From an uncultured Fimbriimonadaceae bacterium (GTDB lineage Bacteria; Armatimonadota; Fimbriimonadia; Fimbriimonadales; Fimbriimonadaceae), in contig CALGMO010000100.1 of NCBI GenBank assembly GCA_937961665.1, positions 1-50,698 on the forward strand: DNA of 50,698 nucleotides, written 5' to 3'. Positions 9,277 to 22,460 of this stretch are shown here, piece after piece (the stretch's first letter is position 1; each line of letters begins with the position of its first letter). The position numbers and the translations under genes are program-made. The notes under the pieces are model-generated. The model had not been told where the DNA came from. It ran no database searches and saw only the letters and a list, made by a program, of their open reading frames with translations.

Positions 9277-10169
9277 TCACCGGATGGCGATGCGCTGAAT
9301 CGGGCAGGGCGATCCCTCGCTGGAGGTGAAGAGCCACTTCCCGTCGCGGGAATACGCGATCGCCTCTCCCTGCAATTCCAGGCCGGTCCGGATCTTGGTC
9401 GGCTTCGAGAGCCACCAGCCGTCGGACCTTCCATCCGGCGCCGAGAACTCGTACGCCCCGAGGTAGGTTCGCAGCACGACGCGCGGACCGTCCGGCGAGA
9501 CGTCTCCGCCCGTGATCATCTGAGCCTCCGCCAGATCCCCTCCCACTCGCACCTCGCCGACTCGCCGCAGCGTGTGCCTGCCCGGCTTCGCGCCGGCGGG
9601 AAGCCGGTAAACGCCCGATGGTCTGCCGTGAGTCTTCTCCACCAGGAAAAGCTCGCCGTTGCCGGGCCAAGCCATCAGCGCCTCGGCGTCCCTGGGTCCG
9701 TCTGGATAGACCAGCTCGAACGTCTCCACCCGGCTCACGCGCCCGTCCGCGCCGGGCTCCCGGAACCGATGCACGAACACGGAATCCCTGCGCCTCTCGT
9801 TGTCTCCGATGTCGCCGAGATAGAGGTATGGAACGCCGCCCAGCGTCGCCGAGGCCATGTCTTCGCAGTCGCGGGCGGTGACGCCCGGCAGTCCGATCTC
9901 CGCCAGCACCTTGCCGTCCATGCCGATGCGGAAAACCCGGGCGGCGTCTCCGCTGTCATTGTGCGTGTACAGCCAATCGCCGGCCGACGGGCTGGCCGCC
10001 AACCCGCTGCTCTCCTTCACCCGTTGGTCCCGAACCACGAGGAAGAGCTCGGGGTTTCCGAAGGAGCGCTCCCTTGGAGCGGCGGGCCGTGGCTGGACCC
10101 GCACCTGGGCTTCGGTGCCACACCCGGCTGCCAGTGCGAGAGCGAAGCAGGCCACTGCCAGCGGAGCCT

Positions 10170-10173
<4 letters not shown>
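9277..10173 (-). CDS. Lipoprotein with beta-propeller-like repeats, function unknown
   Basis: The ATG at 10173 gives a 298-residue product with a lipoprotein signal peptide ending in the lipobox LAAGC (Cys20), so it is probably exported and lipid-anchored. The mature part contains short beta-rich repeats: SSGLAASPSAGDWLYTHND, YLYLGDIGDNERRRDS and DAEALMAWPGNGELFLVEK. This pattern is common in uncharacterised secreted propeller proteins. A TACACT box ends 6 bases before the ATG, within the end of ogg, and there is no Shine-Dalgarno. The start overlaps the ogg stop as ATGA. The product may be co-transcribed with ligA-ogg or expressed from its own promoter. Substrate and partner are unknown. Confidence 0.8.
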
Positions 10174-15459
<5,286 letters not shown>

Positions 15460-15467
15460 GTTTCAGG

Positions 15468-15878
15468 ATGAATCTTGGACTGATCGGCGCGGCGCAGGTG
15501 GCGAGGAAGAGGGCCTACTGCCCTTACAGCGGCTACGCGGTCGGGGCTGCGCTCCTGGACGAGTCGGAACGCGTCCACACCGGCTGCAACGTGGAGAACG
15601 CGAGCCTCGGGGCGACGATCTGCGCGGAAAGGGCGGCCTTGGCCTGCCTCGTCAGCGCGGGAGGAAGGGAGGTGCGCGCGGTGGCGGTCGCGACGGAGGA
15701 CGGCTCCCCTCCCTGCGGCATCTGCCTCCAGTCCCTGCTCGAGTTCTGCCCCGATCCCAGCCTCGTGCCGGTCTACCTCAGCGACGCCCGCGGATCCGCG
15801 CGCTCGACGACGCTGGCAGCTCTGTTCCCCAGCGGCTTTCGGGGCGGGCCTAGGGCGAAGTCCGGCCCAGCATCCTGA
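15468..15878 (+). CDS. cdd: Cytidine deaminase
   Basis: The enzyme deaminates cytidine and deoxycytidine in pyrimidine salvage. The 136-residue product has the complete zinc site: Cys52 and the proton-shuttle Glu54 in TICAERAAL, and Cys83 and Cys86 in PPCGICLQ. Substrate-binding PYSGYAVGAAL and GCNVENAS are also present. Length is normal. The ATG at 15468 is 8 bases after the mutS2 stop, preceded by TCAGG, so it is probably co-transcribed with mutS2. Its 3' end overlaps the convergent amidase gene by 29 bases. Confidence 0.95.
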   Translation: MNLGLIGAAQVARKRAYCPYSGYAVGAALLDESERVHTGCNVENASLGATICAERAALACLVSAGGREVRAVAVATEDGSPPCGICLQSLLEFCPDPSLVPVYLSDARGSARSTTLAALFPSGFRGGPRAKSGPAS

Positions 15879-16713
15879 GCAGGGCCGGCAGCCTCTCCTT
15901 CAGGTCGCTGAGCAGCGGGGTCTGCGTGCGGGCGACCTCGATCAGGTCCAGGTCGAGCTCCGCCAACAGAAGCGTCTCCTCCAGGATCGGCGCGGATGCG
16001 ATCACCCGTCCGAACGGGTCGACGACCATGCTGCCGCCGATGAATCCCTTGCCCCCCTCGAACCCGACGAGCTGGGCGTTCACGCAGAACATCCCGTGCT
16101 CCTCGCACAGCCCGCGGAGCATCCGCTCGTACCGGTCGTGGTTCTCGATCTTCGGCCCCGCGAAGCCTCGAGCCGGCGAGGCCGAAGGCACGGCGAGAAC
16201 CTGGGCGCCGCGCAGGGCCGCCAACGTGGGCAGGATCGAGTGCCACACGTCCTCGCAGATCAGGTGCCCCACCCGACCGAAGCGCGCCTCCAGCACGCCG
16301 ACCTCGTGCCCGGCGCTGACGAACCGCTGCTCGTCGAACACGCCGTACGTGGGCAGGAAGAACTTCCGGTAGCTGGACAGCACCCTGGGCGCCCCGGCGC
16401 CGAGCTCCAGGTAGGCCGCGCTGTTGTACAGATCGCCCTCGAACCGCTCGTAGTAGCCCACCGTCGCGTCGATCGGTCGGTGCAGCCTGCCGGAAAGTCT
16501 GGCGCCGAGCTCGTGGGCCAGCTGCTCGGCGCGCAGCGCCAGCTCGATCACGCCTCCTTCCAGGAAGTAGCCCGTGGTGGCCGTCTCGGGAAACACCACC
16601 CAGTCCGCACCCTCATTGGAGGCCTGCTCGATCGCCTCGGCGATGCGGTCCAGGTTGCGGGCGAGCTCCCCCTTTTCCGGGGCGATCTGTGCGACGGCCA
16701 CAACGAGCGCCAT
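15850..16713 (-). CDS. Carbon-nitrogen hydrolase (nitrilase superfamily)
   Basis: Members hydrolyse amides or nitriles in the cytoplasm; the substrate here is unknown. The 287-residue protein has the full Glu-Lys-Cys triad: Glu43 in VFPETATTG, Lys117 in YRKFFLPTYGVFDEQR and Cys153 in LICEDVWH. The RKxFLPTYGVFDE pattern resembles glutaminase domains of NAD synthetases and stand-alone relatives, but no synthetase gene adjoins. The start lies 12 bases from the first base of the addA stop codon. TAAACT, which begins with that stop, ends 6 bases before the ATG. This suggests its own leaderless promoter within the addBA run. Confidence 0.9.
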   Translation of the reverse strand: MALVVAVAQIAPEKGELARNLDRIAEAIEQASNEGADWVVFPETATTGYFLEGGVIELALRAEQLAHELGARLSGRLHRPIDATVGYYERFEGDLYNSAAYLELGAGAPRVLSSYRKFFLPTYGVFDEQRFVSAGHEVGVLEARFGRVGHLICEDVWHSILPTLAALRGAQVLAVPSASPARGFAGPKIENHDRYERMLRGLCEEHGMFCVNAQLVGFEGGKGFIGGSMVVDPFGRVIASAPILEETLLLAELDLDLIEVARTQTPLLSDLKERLPALLRMLGRTSP

Positions 16714-16719
16714 GAGCCG

Positions 16720-16725
16720 AGTTTA
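16720..16725 (-). promoter_or_regulatory. -10-like TAAACT containing the addA stop codon
   Basis: The TAA stop of the upstream helicase gene is the first half of TAAACT, which ends 6 bases before the amidase ATG. The same geometry recurs at 24430-24435 and 41943-41948. Confidence 0.5.
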
Positions 16726-18978
16726 CCGGCCCTTCGGACCGTTGCCGAGCAGCCGGCGGAACGCCTGCTTCCGGACCATCCAGGCCCACGCGGTTGGCGC
16801 TCCCCTGGGCGCCGCCGGGCCGCAGAGGACCAACCTGTCCTTCGCACGCGTCAGGGCGACGTAGAGCACGCGGAGCTCCTCCTCCCGGTCCCGACCTTGG
16901 ATCGCGGCGACGGTCTTCACCCAGCAGGGTGCCTGGTTGGTGCGGAGCGACAGCACGAGGCGCCCGGCCCTGCGATCCACCACCAGCGGCCCCGGCGAGC
17001 GCGGCTTCTCGTCGAGTCCCACCACGAAAACGACGGGAAACTCCAAGCCCTTCGCCTTGTGGATGGTCATGACCCGCACCTCGTCGTCGTCCTCGTCCGA
17101 AACCGGCGCCTCTCCCTCGGCGTGGCGCATCCGCTCGATCTCCCGAATCTGGCTCGCGAACTCCCAAGGGCCCTGCTCGGGCGTCTCGGCAGCCAGCCGC
17201 AAGAGCTTGCGGACGTTCATCAGCGTCTGCCACGGGCCGTGGAACTCCGCAAAACGCTCCAGGCAACCCGAACGGGCGAACAGCTCCTTCAGCGCCTCCC
17301 AAGCCGACAGGCGGTCGGCGAAGGACGCCAGCTCCGAGAACCACTCCAAAAAGCGGTGCCAGGCTTCGCGATCCTCCTCCACCGGCGGTTCCCAGGAGCG
17401 CCAGTCCTCCGGCAGGCCGTCCAGAGCGATCGACGCGACCGAGTCCAGGCTCAGGCCGACGAGCGGTCCCCGGAGAAAGGCCAAGAAGGAGAGCCGATCG
17501 GACGGGTCCACCAGAGCGCGCAGGGCGTTCGCCATGTCGCGGATCTCCAGCCGGGTGTAGTAGTCCTCCGATTCGCCGAACAGCCGAGCCTGCAGGCCCG
17601 CTTGGCGCAGCGCCCGGTGGATCTCGGCGGCCTGCCACCGTCGTCGCGCCAGCACCGCGATGTCGCCCAAGCGGCACCCTTCCTCGGTCAGCTCCCGTAC
17701 TCGACGAACCAGCGGCCCCCAGCCCCGTTCGGCGAAGAGGAGCACCTCGACGGCGTCATACGGGGCCGCCTCTCCAGTCTCGGCCGGACTCATTCTCCCG
17801 CGGTTCGACCAGTCGTCGGCGAACAGGTCGTCGACGTACCTCAGAATGCTCTCCCGAGACCGGAAGTTCCGCGACAGGGGCAGCGCGTTGTGCTTCTCAG
17901 CGTGCCTCTCGAAGAGCGTCTTGTCCGCTTGGCGGAAGCCGTAGATCGACTGCTGCTCGTCGCCGACCAGCATCTCCTCGCCGCAGGACAGGAGCTCCAG
18001 AAGGCGATACTGCACCGGGTTCAGATCCTGAGCCTCGTCGACCAGAACGACGGGATAGGTTTCCCGGCACCTGGCCTGGACGGACGGACTCCGCTCCAGC
18101 AGATTCAGAGCGCCCGCCTCCAAGGCGGCGAAATCCAGCCAGCCTCGCGCGACCAGCTCGGCATCGTAGCTTCTCCAGACTTGGGCGACCAGACGGCCCA
18201 GCACGCAGCTGCTCTCGGCCGCGGTCCTGTCCTCGCCCGCGGCGTGCTCCGGCGACCTGGAGTTCAGCCTGCACCCGGGAGTCCTCCGAAGTCGGTCCAG
18301 AATGCTCCCGTAGTCCGGGCCTCCGTCCGCGTGGCTGGCCCAGCCTTCCCACAGATCCCGGAGCCAACGTGCGGGGTCTTCGCACGCCGCCTCGAGCGCC
18401 TCGGCGTCGACTCCCGTGCCCCGGAGGGAGTCGAAGGCCTCGCGGACCCACTGTGCGATCTCCTCGACGGCCTCCCGCTCCGACCGGTGCGGGTGCATCT
18501 CGAGCAGGCGCTCCAGGAGCCCCTGGAGCCCATCGTCCGTCTGCAGGGATTCCAGGACGGCGCCCTCGGCCAGCTCCCGAAGAAGGCGCCTCCGCTCGAA
18601 ACCCTCCTGCACTTCGAAGTCGGGGTCGATGCCTGCCGCCGCGGCGTTCTCGCGCAGCAACCTCTCGCAGAACCCGTGGATGGTCGAGATCGGGCCGGTC
18701 TCGGCGAGTTGGGCCTGGTCGGTCCGGCCGAGCTCGGTCAGGCGCCTCACGATGCGGCTCTTCATCTCGGCGGCGGCGCGCTTGGTGAACGTGATCGTGA
18801 GGATCCGATCCGCATCGAGCCCGGCCTCGAGGACGAAGCGGAGGAACCGCTCCACGAGGACCCGCGTCTTGCCCGACCCGGCGGCCGCGCGCACCACGAG
18901 CTTCGACCGGCAGGCCTCCACCACCTGCCGCTGCTCTTCGGATAGGTGGAGTGCCTCAGACGTCTCCATCGAACTCAT
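16723..18978 (-). CDS. AddA-like UvrD superfamily helicase, lacking the C-terminal nuclease domain
   Basis: This is the SF1 helicase partner of an AddAB-type double-strand-break processing complex. The 751-residue protein has Walker A AAAGSGKT (31-38), Walker B VVLVDEAQDLNP, LVGDEQQSIYGFRQAD, SRNFRS, VMTIHKAKGLEFPVVF, and motif VI LRVLYVALTRAKDRLVLCG. It ends about 40 residues after motif VI, where AddA proteins of about 1200 residues carry a PD-(D/E)XK nuclease. The 3' end is a clean stop followed by another gene. I chose the ATG at 18978, overlapping the addB end; an ATG at 18969 or 19041 is possible. The N-terminal METSEALHLSEEQRQVVEA fits the family. Confidence 0.88.
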   Translation of the reverse strand: MSSMETSEALHLSEEQRQVVEACRSKLVVRAAAGSGKTRVLVERFLRFVLEAGLDADRILTITFTKRAAAEMKSRIVRRLTELGRTDQAQLAETGPISTIHGFCERLLRENAAAAGIDPDFEVQEGFERRRLLRELAEGAVLESLQTDDGLQGLLERLLEMHPHRSEREAVEEIAQWVREAFDSLRGTGVDAEALEAACEDPARWLRDLWEGWASHADGGPDYGSILDRLRRTPGCRLNSRSPEHAAGEDRTAAESSCVLGRLVAQVWRSYDAELVARGWLDFAALEAGALNLLERSPSVQARCRETYPVVLVDEAQDLNPVQYRLLELLSCGEEMLVGDEQQSIYGFRQADKTLFERHAEKHNALPLSRNFRSRESILRYVDDLFADDWSNRGRMSPAETGEAAPYDAVEVLLFAERGWGPLVRRVRELTEEGCRLGDIAVLARRRWQAAEIHRALRQAGLQARLFGESEDYYTRLEIRDMANALRALVDPSDRLSFLAFLRGPLVGLSLDSVASIALDGLPEDWRSWEPPVEEDREAWHRFLEWFSELASFADRLSAWEALKELFARSGCLERFAEFHGPWQTLMNVRKLLRLAAETPEQGPWEFASQIREIERMRHAEGEAPVSDEDDDEVRVMTIHKAKGLEFPVVFVVGLDEKPRSPGPLVVDRRAGRLVLSLRTNQAPCWVKTVAAIQGRDREEELRVLYVALTRAKDRLVLCGPAAPRGAPTAWAWMVRKQAFRRLLGNGPKGR

Positions 18979-21799
18979 CCCGCTCGGGGAACCGCTTGGA
19001 GCGCCGGCAAAGCTCGCCGTAGGCGCATCGGTCGCACCCATCCCCCGGTTTGGGGGCGACCTCGAGGTTCCGAAGCACGCGTCCAGCCTCGCTGGCCAGC
19101 CTCTGGGCCGTGGACACCCACGACCGCGGGGTGCCCTCGATCGTCCGCCGTTCGACGCCGTGGTCCGGATCCCCGGGGCGAGTGCCCAGAGTGTCGCCCA
19201 GCGCGAACGCCCTCCGCCGGTTTCCGAAGGTCTCGAACTCGAGGTGGTAGGAGGCCCCCTTGCGAAACAGACCGACGATCAGGAGCGCCAGCAACAGCTC
19301 GTCCCGTTCCTCCAGCTTGTCCGCGTGCGGACCCGAGCCGTAGAAGGTCGCGCCCGCCGCACCCGGCGCCTCCCAGAGGACGTCGTACACGGCATCGAAC
19401 GGGAAGCGGCCGCCGTCCAGCGGCACGTACCCGTGCGTCCCGGGGGTGCCTGCCCGCACGCCGATCCCGACCACCTGCCGCGGCCACAGGCGTTGCGCCA
19501 CGCGCTCCCTCTCGAGCCACCTGCGAAGAACCCGCCTACCGACGGCGAGCAGGCTCTCAGCGAACCGGGCCCCCTCCGACCGCTCCGCCTCGCGGGCGAG
19601 CGCTGCGAGGGCATCCTCCACGATCGCCCAACCGTCATCCCTCCCGGCGGCCTCCGGCAAGCGGGCGCGCAGGGCGGCCTCGCGCACCAGGTGGCGCGGA
19701 TGCAGCCTGCGCCCGGACTCCAACCGAAGGCCGTGCCGGGCGAACGCGAGGAAGGGGCACTGGTACGCATCCAGAGCCCTTTCGTGCCATACGGCCCGCT
19801 GCCCGTCCCACGCGAGGCGGGTCCGCAGCTCCTCGGAACGGATCGCCGGCTCGGGCGACGCGCGGCGGGGAGCGGCCAGGGCCTCCGACAGCGCCCGATC
19901 CGCCTCCGGGCATACGGGGCTTTCCGCTGAGGGAAGCTCCTTCCGACGAAAGACCTTGGTCTTGGACCCTGTGAGGCGCTCCACCTCCCGCAGGTAGAAC
20001 GCCGGCACGTTGTCGCGCTCGTCGTCGGTCTGCGGGTAGCTCAGCGTGAGGCGCTTCCGAGGTGTGGAGCAGAGGGCGACGAACTCGTCCCGCTCCCTTC
20101 TCGCCGCCGCCCGCGAATCGTCGAGCGGAGGGTCCAGGCGCAACGCTTCGTTGAGGAACGCTCGGTCGGCATCCCAGAGGATCGGGTCCTCCGACCGCCG
20201 GCGCGGCAGCTGTCCCTCGAGCATCCCCATCAAGTACAGGCTGTCCACCGCCGGGACGTCCGCCGCGCGGGAGACCACCAGCACGCCGTCCTCGCGGTCT
20301 CGAACCGTCGACTCCGCGTTCTGCCAGATCTCAAGAGCCAGATCGCGAAACCGACGGACGTCCAGGGCGCCGCCGCCAAGGGCCCTGGCCACCGCGGCCC
20401 GCGCCGACAGCGTGGCCTGAAGCTGCCTCATCGCCCTCCGGTCTCGCGCGGAGAGGTGCCTCGGGCCCGAATCGTCGGCGGCCCAGTCCCCCTCGTCCAT
20501 CAGGTCCCGCAACCAGATGACCCAGGCCGCCAGCGACTTGGAGGCGCCCCCCGCCTCCCGGCGCCGCCGAAGCAAACCCGGCAGCCAGCTGGCTCGTTCC
20601 TGATTCGCGTCGGCCCAGCCTTCCAGGAAGGCCCACGGATCCGCCGTCCGCTCCGCTTCCGCCAACGCATGGCGCAGGCCCTCGCGGTCCGTTCGGCTGA
20701 GAGTCCCGTAGCGGAACGGGAGCAGCGCCTCCACGCTTCGGACCTGGTCGGAGGCGCAGACTTCCAAAACGGCCTGCACCAGCCTCGCGAAGCCGTTCGA
20801 ACGCAGCGGGACGGTGGTTGGGATCGAGATCGGCAGACCGAGCCTCGCGGCGGCCGTGTCCAGATAGGGCACCATCGCCGGGAGGTCGCGCGTCACGATC
20901 GCGATCCGCTCCGGCGGCAGGCCCTCCTGGAGGTCGGCGAGGCACCCACGCACGACCCACTCCGCCTCGAAGAACGGATCCGGGGTGCTCCAAACTCTGG
21001 CCTCGGCTCCCCCCTCCGTCGGTCGTCCGCCGAACAGCCCGCCGACCCAACCCGCCGGATCGCCGACGGCGCGGGCTTCGGCACCGAGCGAAGCCACCCA
21101 CCGGGCTGCCCCGTCGAAGCCGATCTCGCCGCCGGGATGGCGGTGGACGAGCATGCGAACGTCGCAGCCGTGGCGGACCAGCCACTCGACGAACCTCGCC
21201 CGTCGGGGCGTGTATTCCGCATCGGCCAGGAGGACGGCCGGCGGAAGCGACTGCCCGGGGTCCGGCTCGGAGGACTCCACATCGTCCAAGGTGTCGGACA
21301 GGACGGCGTACCCGATCTTCCTCAGCAGCTCCCGAAACTCCTCCTCGATCTGGAGGAGCGCCTCCAGCTTCCGGCCGAGGTCCTTCCCAGCCTGCCGGCG
21401 CGCCTGTTCCAAAAGCGTGGGGTCGACGCCCCACTCCCGCAGCTCGCTGAGCGTCCGGCACAGCGCGCGGTGAAGGCCGCCGAAGCGCCGGGACTCATAG
21501 AAGGGCGAATCGGAAGGCTGGCCGGCGCAGACCTCGGCCATGGCGGCCAGCTGCAGCTCCTCCGAGGCCAGACGCTGGGCGAAGCCCCCGCAGAACTCCA
21601 GCGTCTGACCCACCCACTCGTGGAAGGCTACGGCCGTCGCCCCGGAACCCTCGCCCAAGACGCCGCTCGCGGCCCGCAACCGACCGGCCGAGAACGCGAC
21701 CAGCAACGTGCCTTCCTTCGCACACGCCTTCACCAGCCAGTCCTGGTACCGATCCAAACCTGGCGCCGCGGCCACCACTTCCAGCAGGTTCCGAGCCAT
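18956..21799 (-). CDS. AddB-like protein with Fe-S cysteines but degenerate PD-(D/E)XK nuclease site
   Basis: The 947-residue protein matches AddB/RexB in layout: an inactivated helicase-like N-terminal half and a C-terminal nuclease-fold domain. The iron-sulfur ligands are present as Cys681 (YQCPFLAF) and Cys922, Cys925 and Cys931 (CDRCAYGELC, spacing C-x2-C-x5-C). The catalytic motif, usually IDYK, reads ATFYGSG at about 817-823, so both the acidic residue and the lysine are missing. The following Gln motif also appears lost (ELLLALLI). An acidic DAVYD (802-806) remains. The N-terminus has no intact Walker A. The ATG at 21799 has TACACT 11 bases upstream. The gene is followed, with overlap, by addA, as in genuine add operons. 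Confidence 0.85.
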   Translation of the reverse strand: MARNLLEVVAAAPGLDRYQDWLVKACAKEGTLLVAFSAGRLRAASGVLGEGSGATAVAFHEWVGQTLEFCGGFAQRLASEELQLAAMAEVCAGQPSDSPFYESRRFGGLHRALCRTLSELREWGVDPTLLEQARRQAGKDLGRKLEALLQIEEEFRELLRKIGYAVLSDTLDDVESSEPDPGQSLPPAVLLADAEYTPRRARFVEWLVRHGCDVRMLVHRHPGGEIGFDGAARWVASLGAEARAVGDPAGWVGGLFGGRPTEGGAEARVWSTPDPFFEAEWVVRGCLADLQEGLPPERIAIVTRDLPAMVPYLDTAAARLGLPISIPTTVPLRSNGFARLVQAVLEVCASDQVRSVEALLPFRYGTLSRTDREGLRHALAEAERTADPWAFLEGWADANQERASWLPGLLRRRREAGGASKSLAAWVIWLRDLMDEGDWAADDSGPRHLSARDRRAMRQLQATLSARAAVARALGGGALDVRRFRDLALEIWQNAESTVRDREDGVLVVSRAADVPAVDSLYLMGMLEGQLPRRRSEDPILWDADRAFLNEALRLDPPLDDSRAAARRERDEFVALCSTPRKRLTLSYPQTDDERDNVPAFYLREVERLTGSKTKVFRRKELPSAESPVCPEADRALSEALAAPRRASPEPAIRSEELRTRLAWDGQRAVWHERALDAYQCPFLAFARHGLRLESGRRLHPRHLVREAALRARLPEAAGRDDGWAIVEDALAALAREAERSEGARFAESLLAVGRRVLRRWLERERVAQRLWPRQVVGIGVRAGTPGTHGYVPLDGGRFPFDAVYDVLWEAPGAAGATFYGSGPHADKLEERDELLLALLIVGLFRKGASYHLEFETFGNRRRAFALGDTLGTRPGDPDHGVERRTIEGTPRSWVSTAQRLASEAGRVLRNLEVAPKPGDGCDRCAYGELCRRSKRFPERDEFDGDV

Positions 21800-21810
21800 C
21801 GGGCGTCCCG

Positions 21811-21820
21811 AGTGTATCAT
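21811..21820. promoter_or_regulatory. Overlapping divergent -10 boxes (TACACT on minus, TATCAT on plus)
   Basis: On the minus strand TACACT (21811-21816) points to the AddB-like gene. On the plus strand TATCAT (21815-21820) lies 7 bases before a GTG at 21828. The two boxes share two bases, so RNA polymerase could not occupy both at once. Confidence 0.45.
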
Positions 21821-21884
21821 GCCCCGTGTGAGCCGCGAAGACCCTCGGAGGCCGCGAGCCCGCGCATGGAACTGGAGGCGACAG

Positions 21885-22460
21885 ATGGCCGGAAACCTCC
21901 TGCCCGTCGCCTTGGCGGCGATCCCCCTGCTAATCGGAATCCGGCTCGCGATCCGCACTGGCGACACGCTGGGGCCGGCCCTCGCCTGGGTCGCGGCCTC
22001 GCCGATCGTCGGTTGGCTGGCCGCCAACCTGTTCGGCCTCGTCGGCAATGGCGCTCTGCGCCGGGAGGTGGCCCAACGGGTTCCCCACCCCCGCGCGGCG
22101 CTGTTCGTCGGCTTCGCGAGCCCCGGCCACTGGGGTCTGCTGGACGCCCACGAGGATGTGGGGTTCCTCTACTGGACCGAGGACCGGATCGTGTTCGCGG
22201 GGGAGCGAGCCCAGGTGGTGCTGCCCAGGTCGGGAGTGCGCCGGGTCGGCTTTCGACCCAACCCCCACACCTGGGCCCTCTTGGGCGGCTGGGTGTGCGT
22301 CGAGGCGGAGGTCGACGGAAAGCGCGCCCGGCTGCTGATCGAGCCGCGGGAACGGGCGACCCTGATCGGCAACGCGCGGCTTTCCCGGAGGCTGATCCGA
22401 GAGCTCAGGTCGTGGGCTTCGGCCGGAGGTGCGACGCCCACCACCGAACGATCTCGTTGA
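21885..22460 (+). CDS. Unrecognised membrane protein
   Basis: I do not recognise this protein. From the ATG at 21885 it has 191 residues with two hydrophobic N-terminal segments (about 3-22 and 28-50). A soluble beta-rich domain follows, with SPGHWGLLDAHEDVGFLYW and DRIVFAGERAQVVLPRSGV, resembling a PH-like or immunoglobulin-like sheet. GGAGG lies 6 bases before this ATG. An in-frame GTG at 21828, 7 bases after TATCAT, would add 19 Arg-rich residues and be leaderless; the choice is open. It is divergent from the AddB-like gene, and its 3' end overlaps the convergent S9 peptidase by 56 bases. Confidence 0.7.
   Translation: MAGNLLPVALAAIPLLIGIRLAIRTGDTLGPALAWVAASPIVGWLAANLFGLVGNGALRREVAQRVPHPRAALFVGFASPGHWGLLDAHEDVGFLYWTEDRIVFAGERAQVVLPRSGVRRVGFRPNPHTWALLGGWVCVEAEVDGKRARLLIEPRERATLIGNARLSRRLIRELRSWASAGGATPTTERSR

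Noticed and set aside
16096-18945. Very long open frame on the plus strand antisense to the AddA-like gene
   Set aside because: It has low-complexity, Arg/Pro/Leu/Gln-rich protein with no family pattern, as expected for a shadow frame in GC-rich DNA. The minus strand has full helicase motifs.
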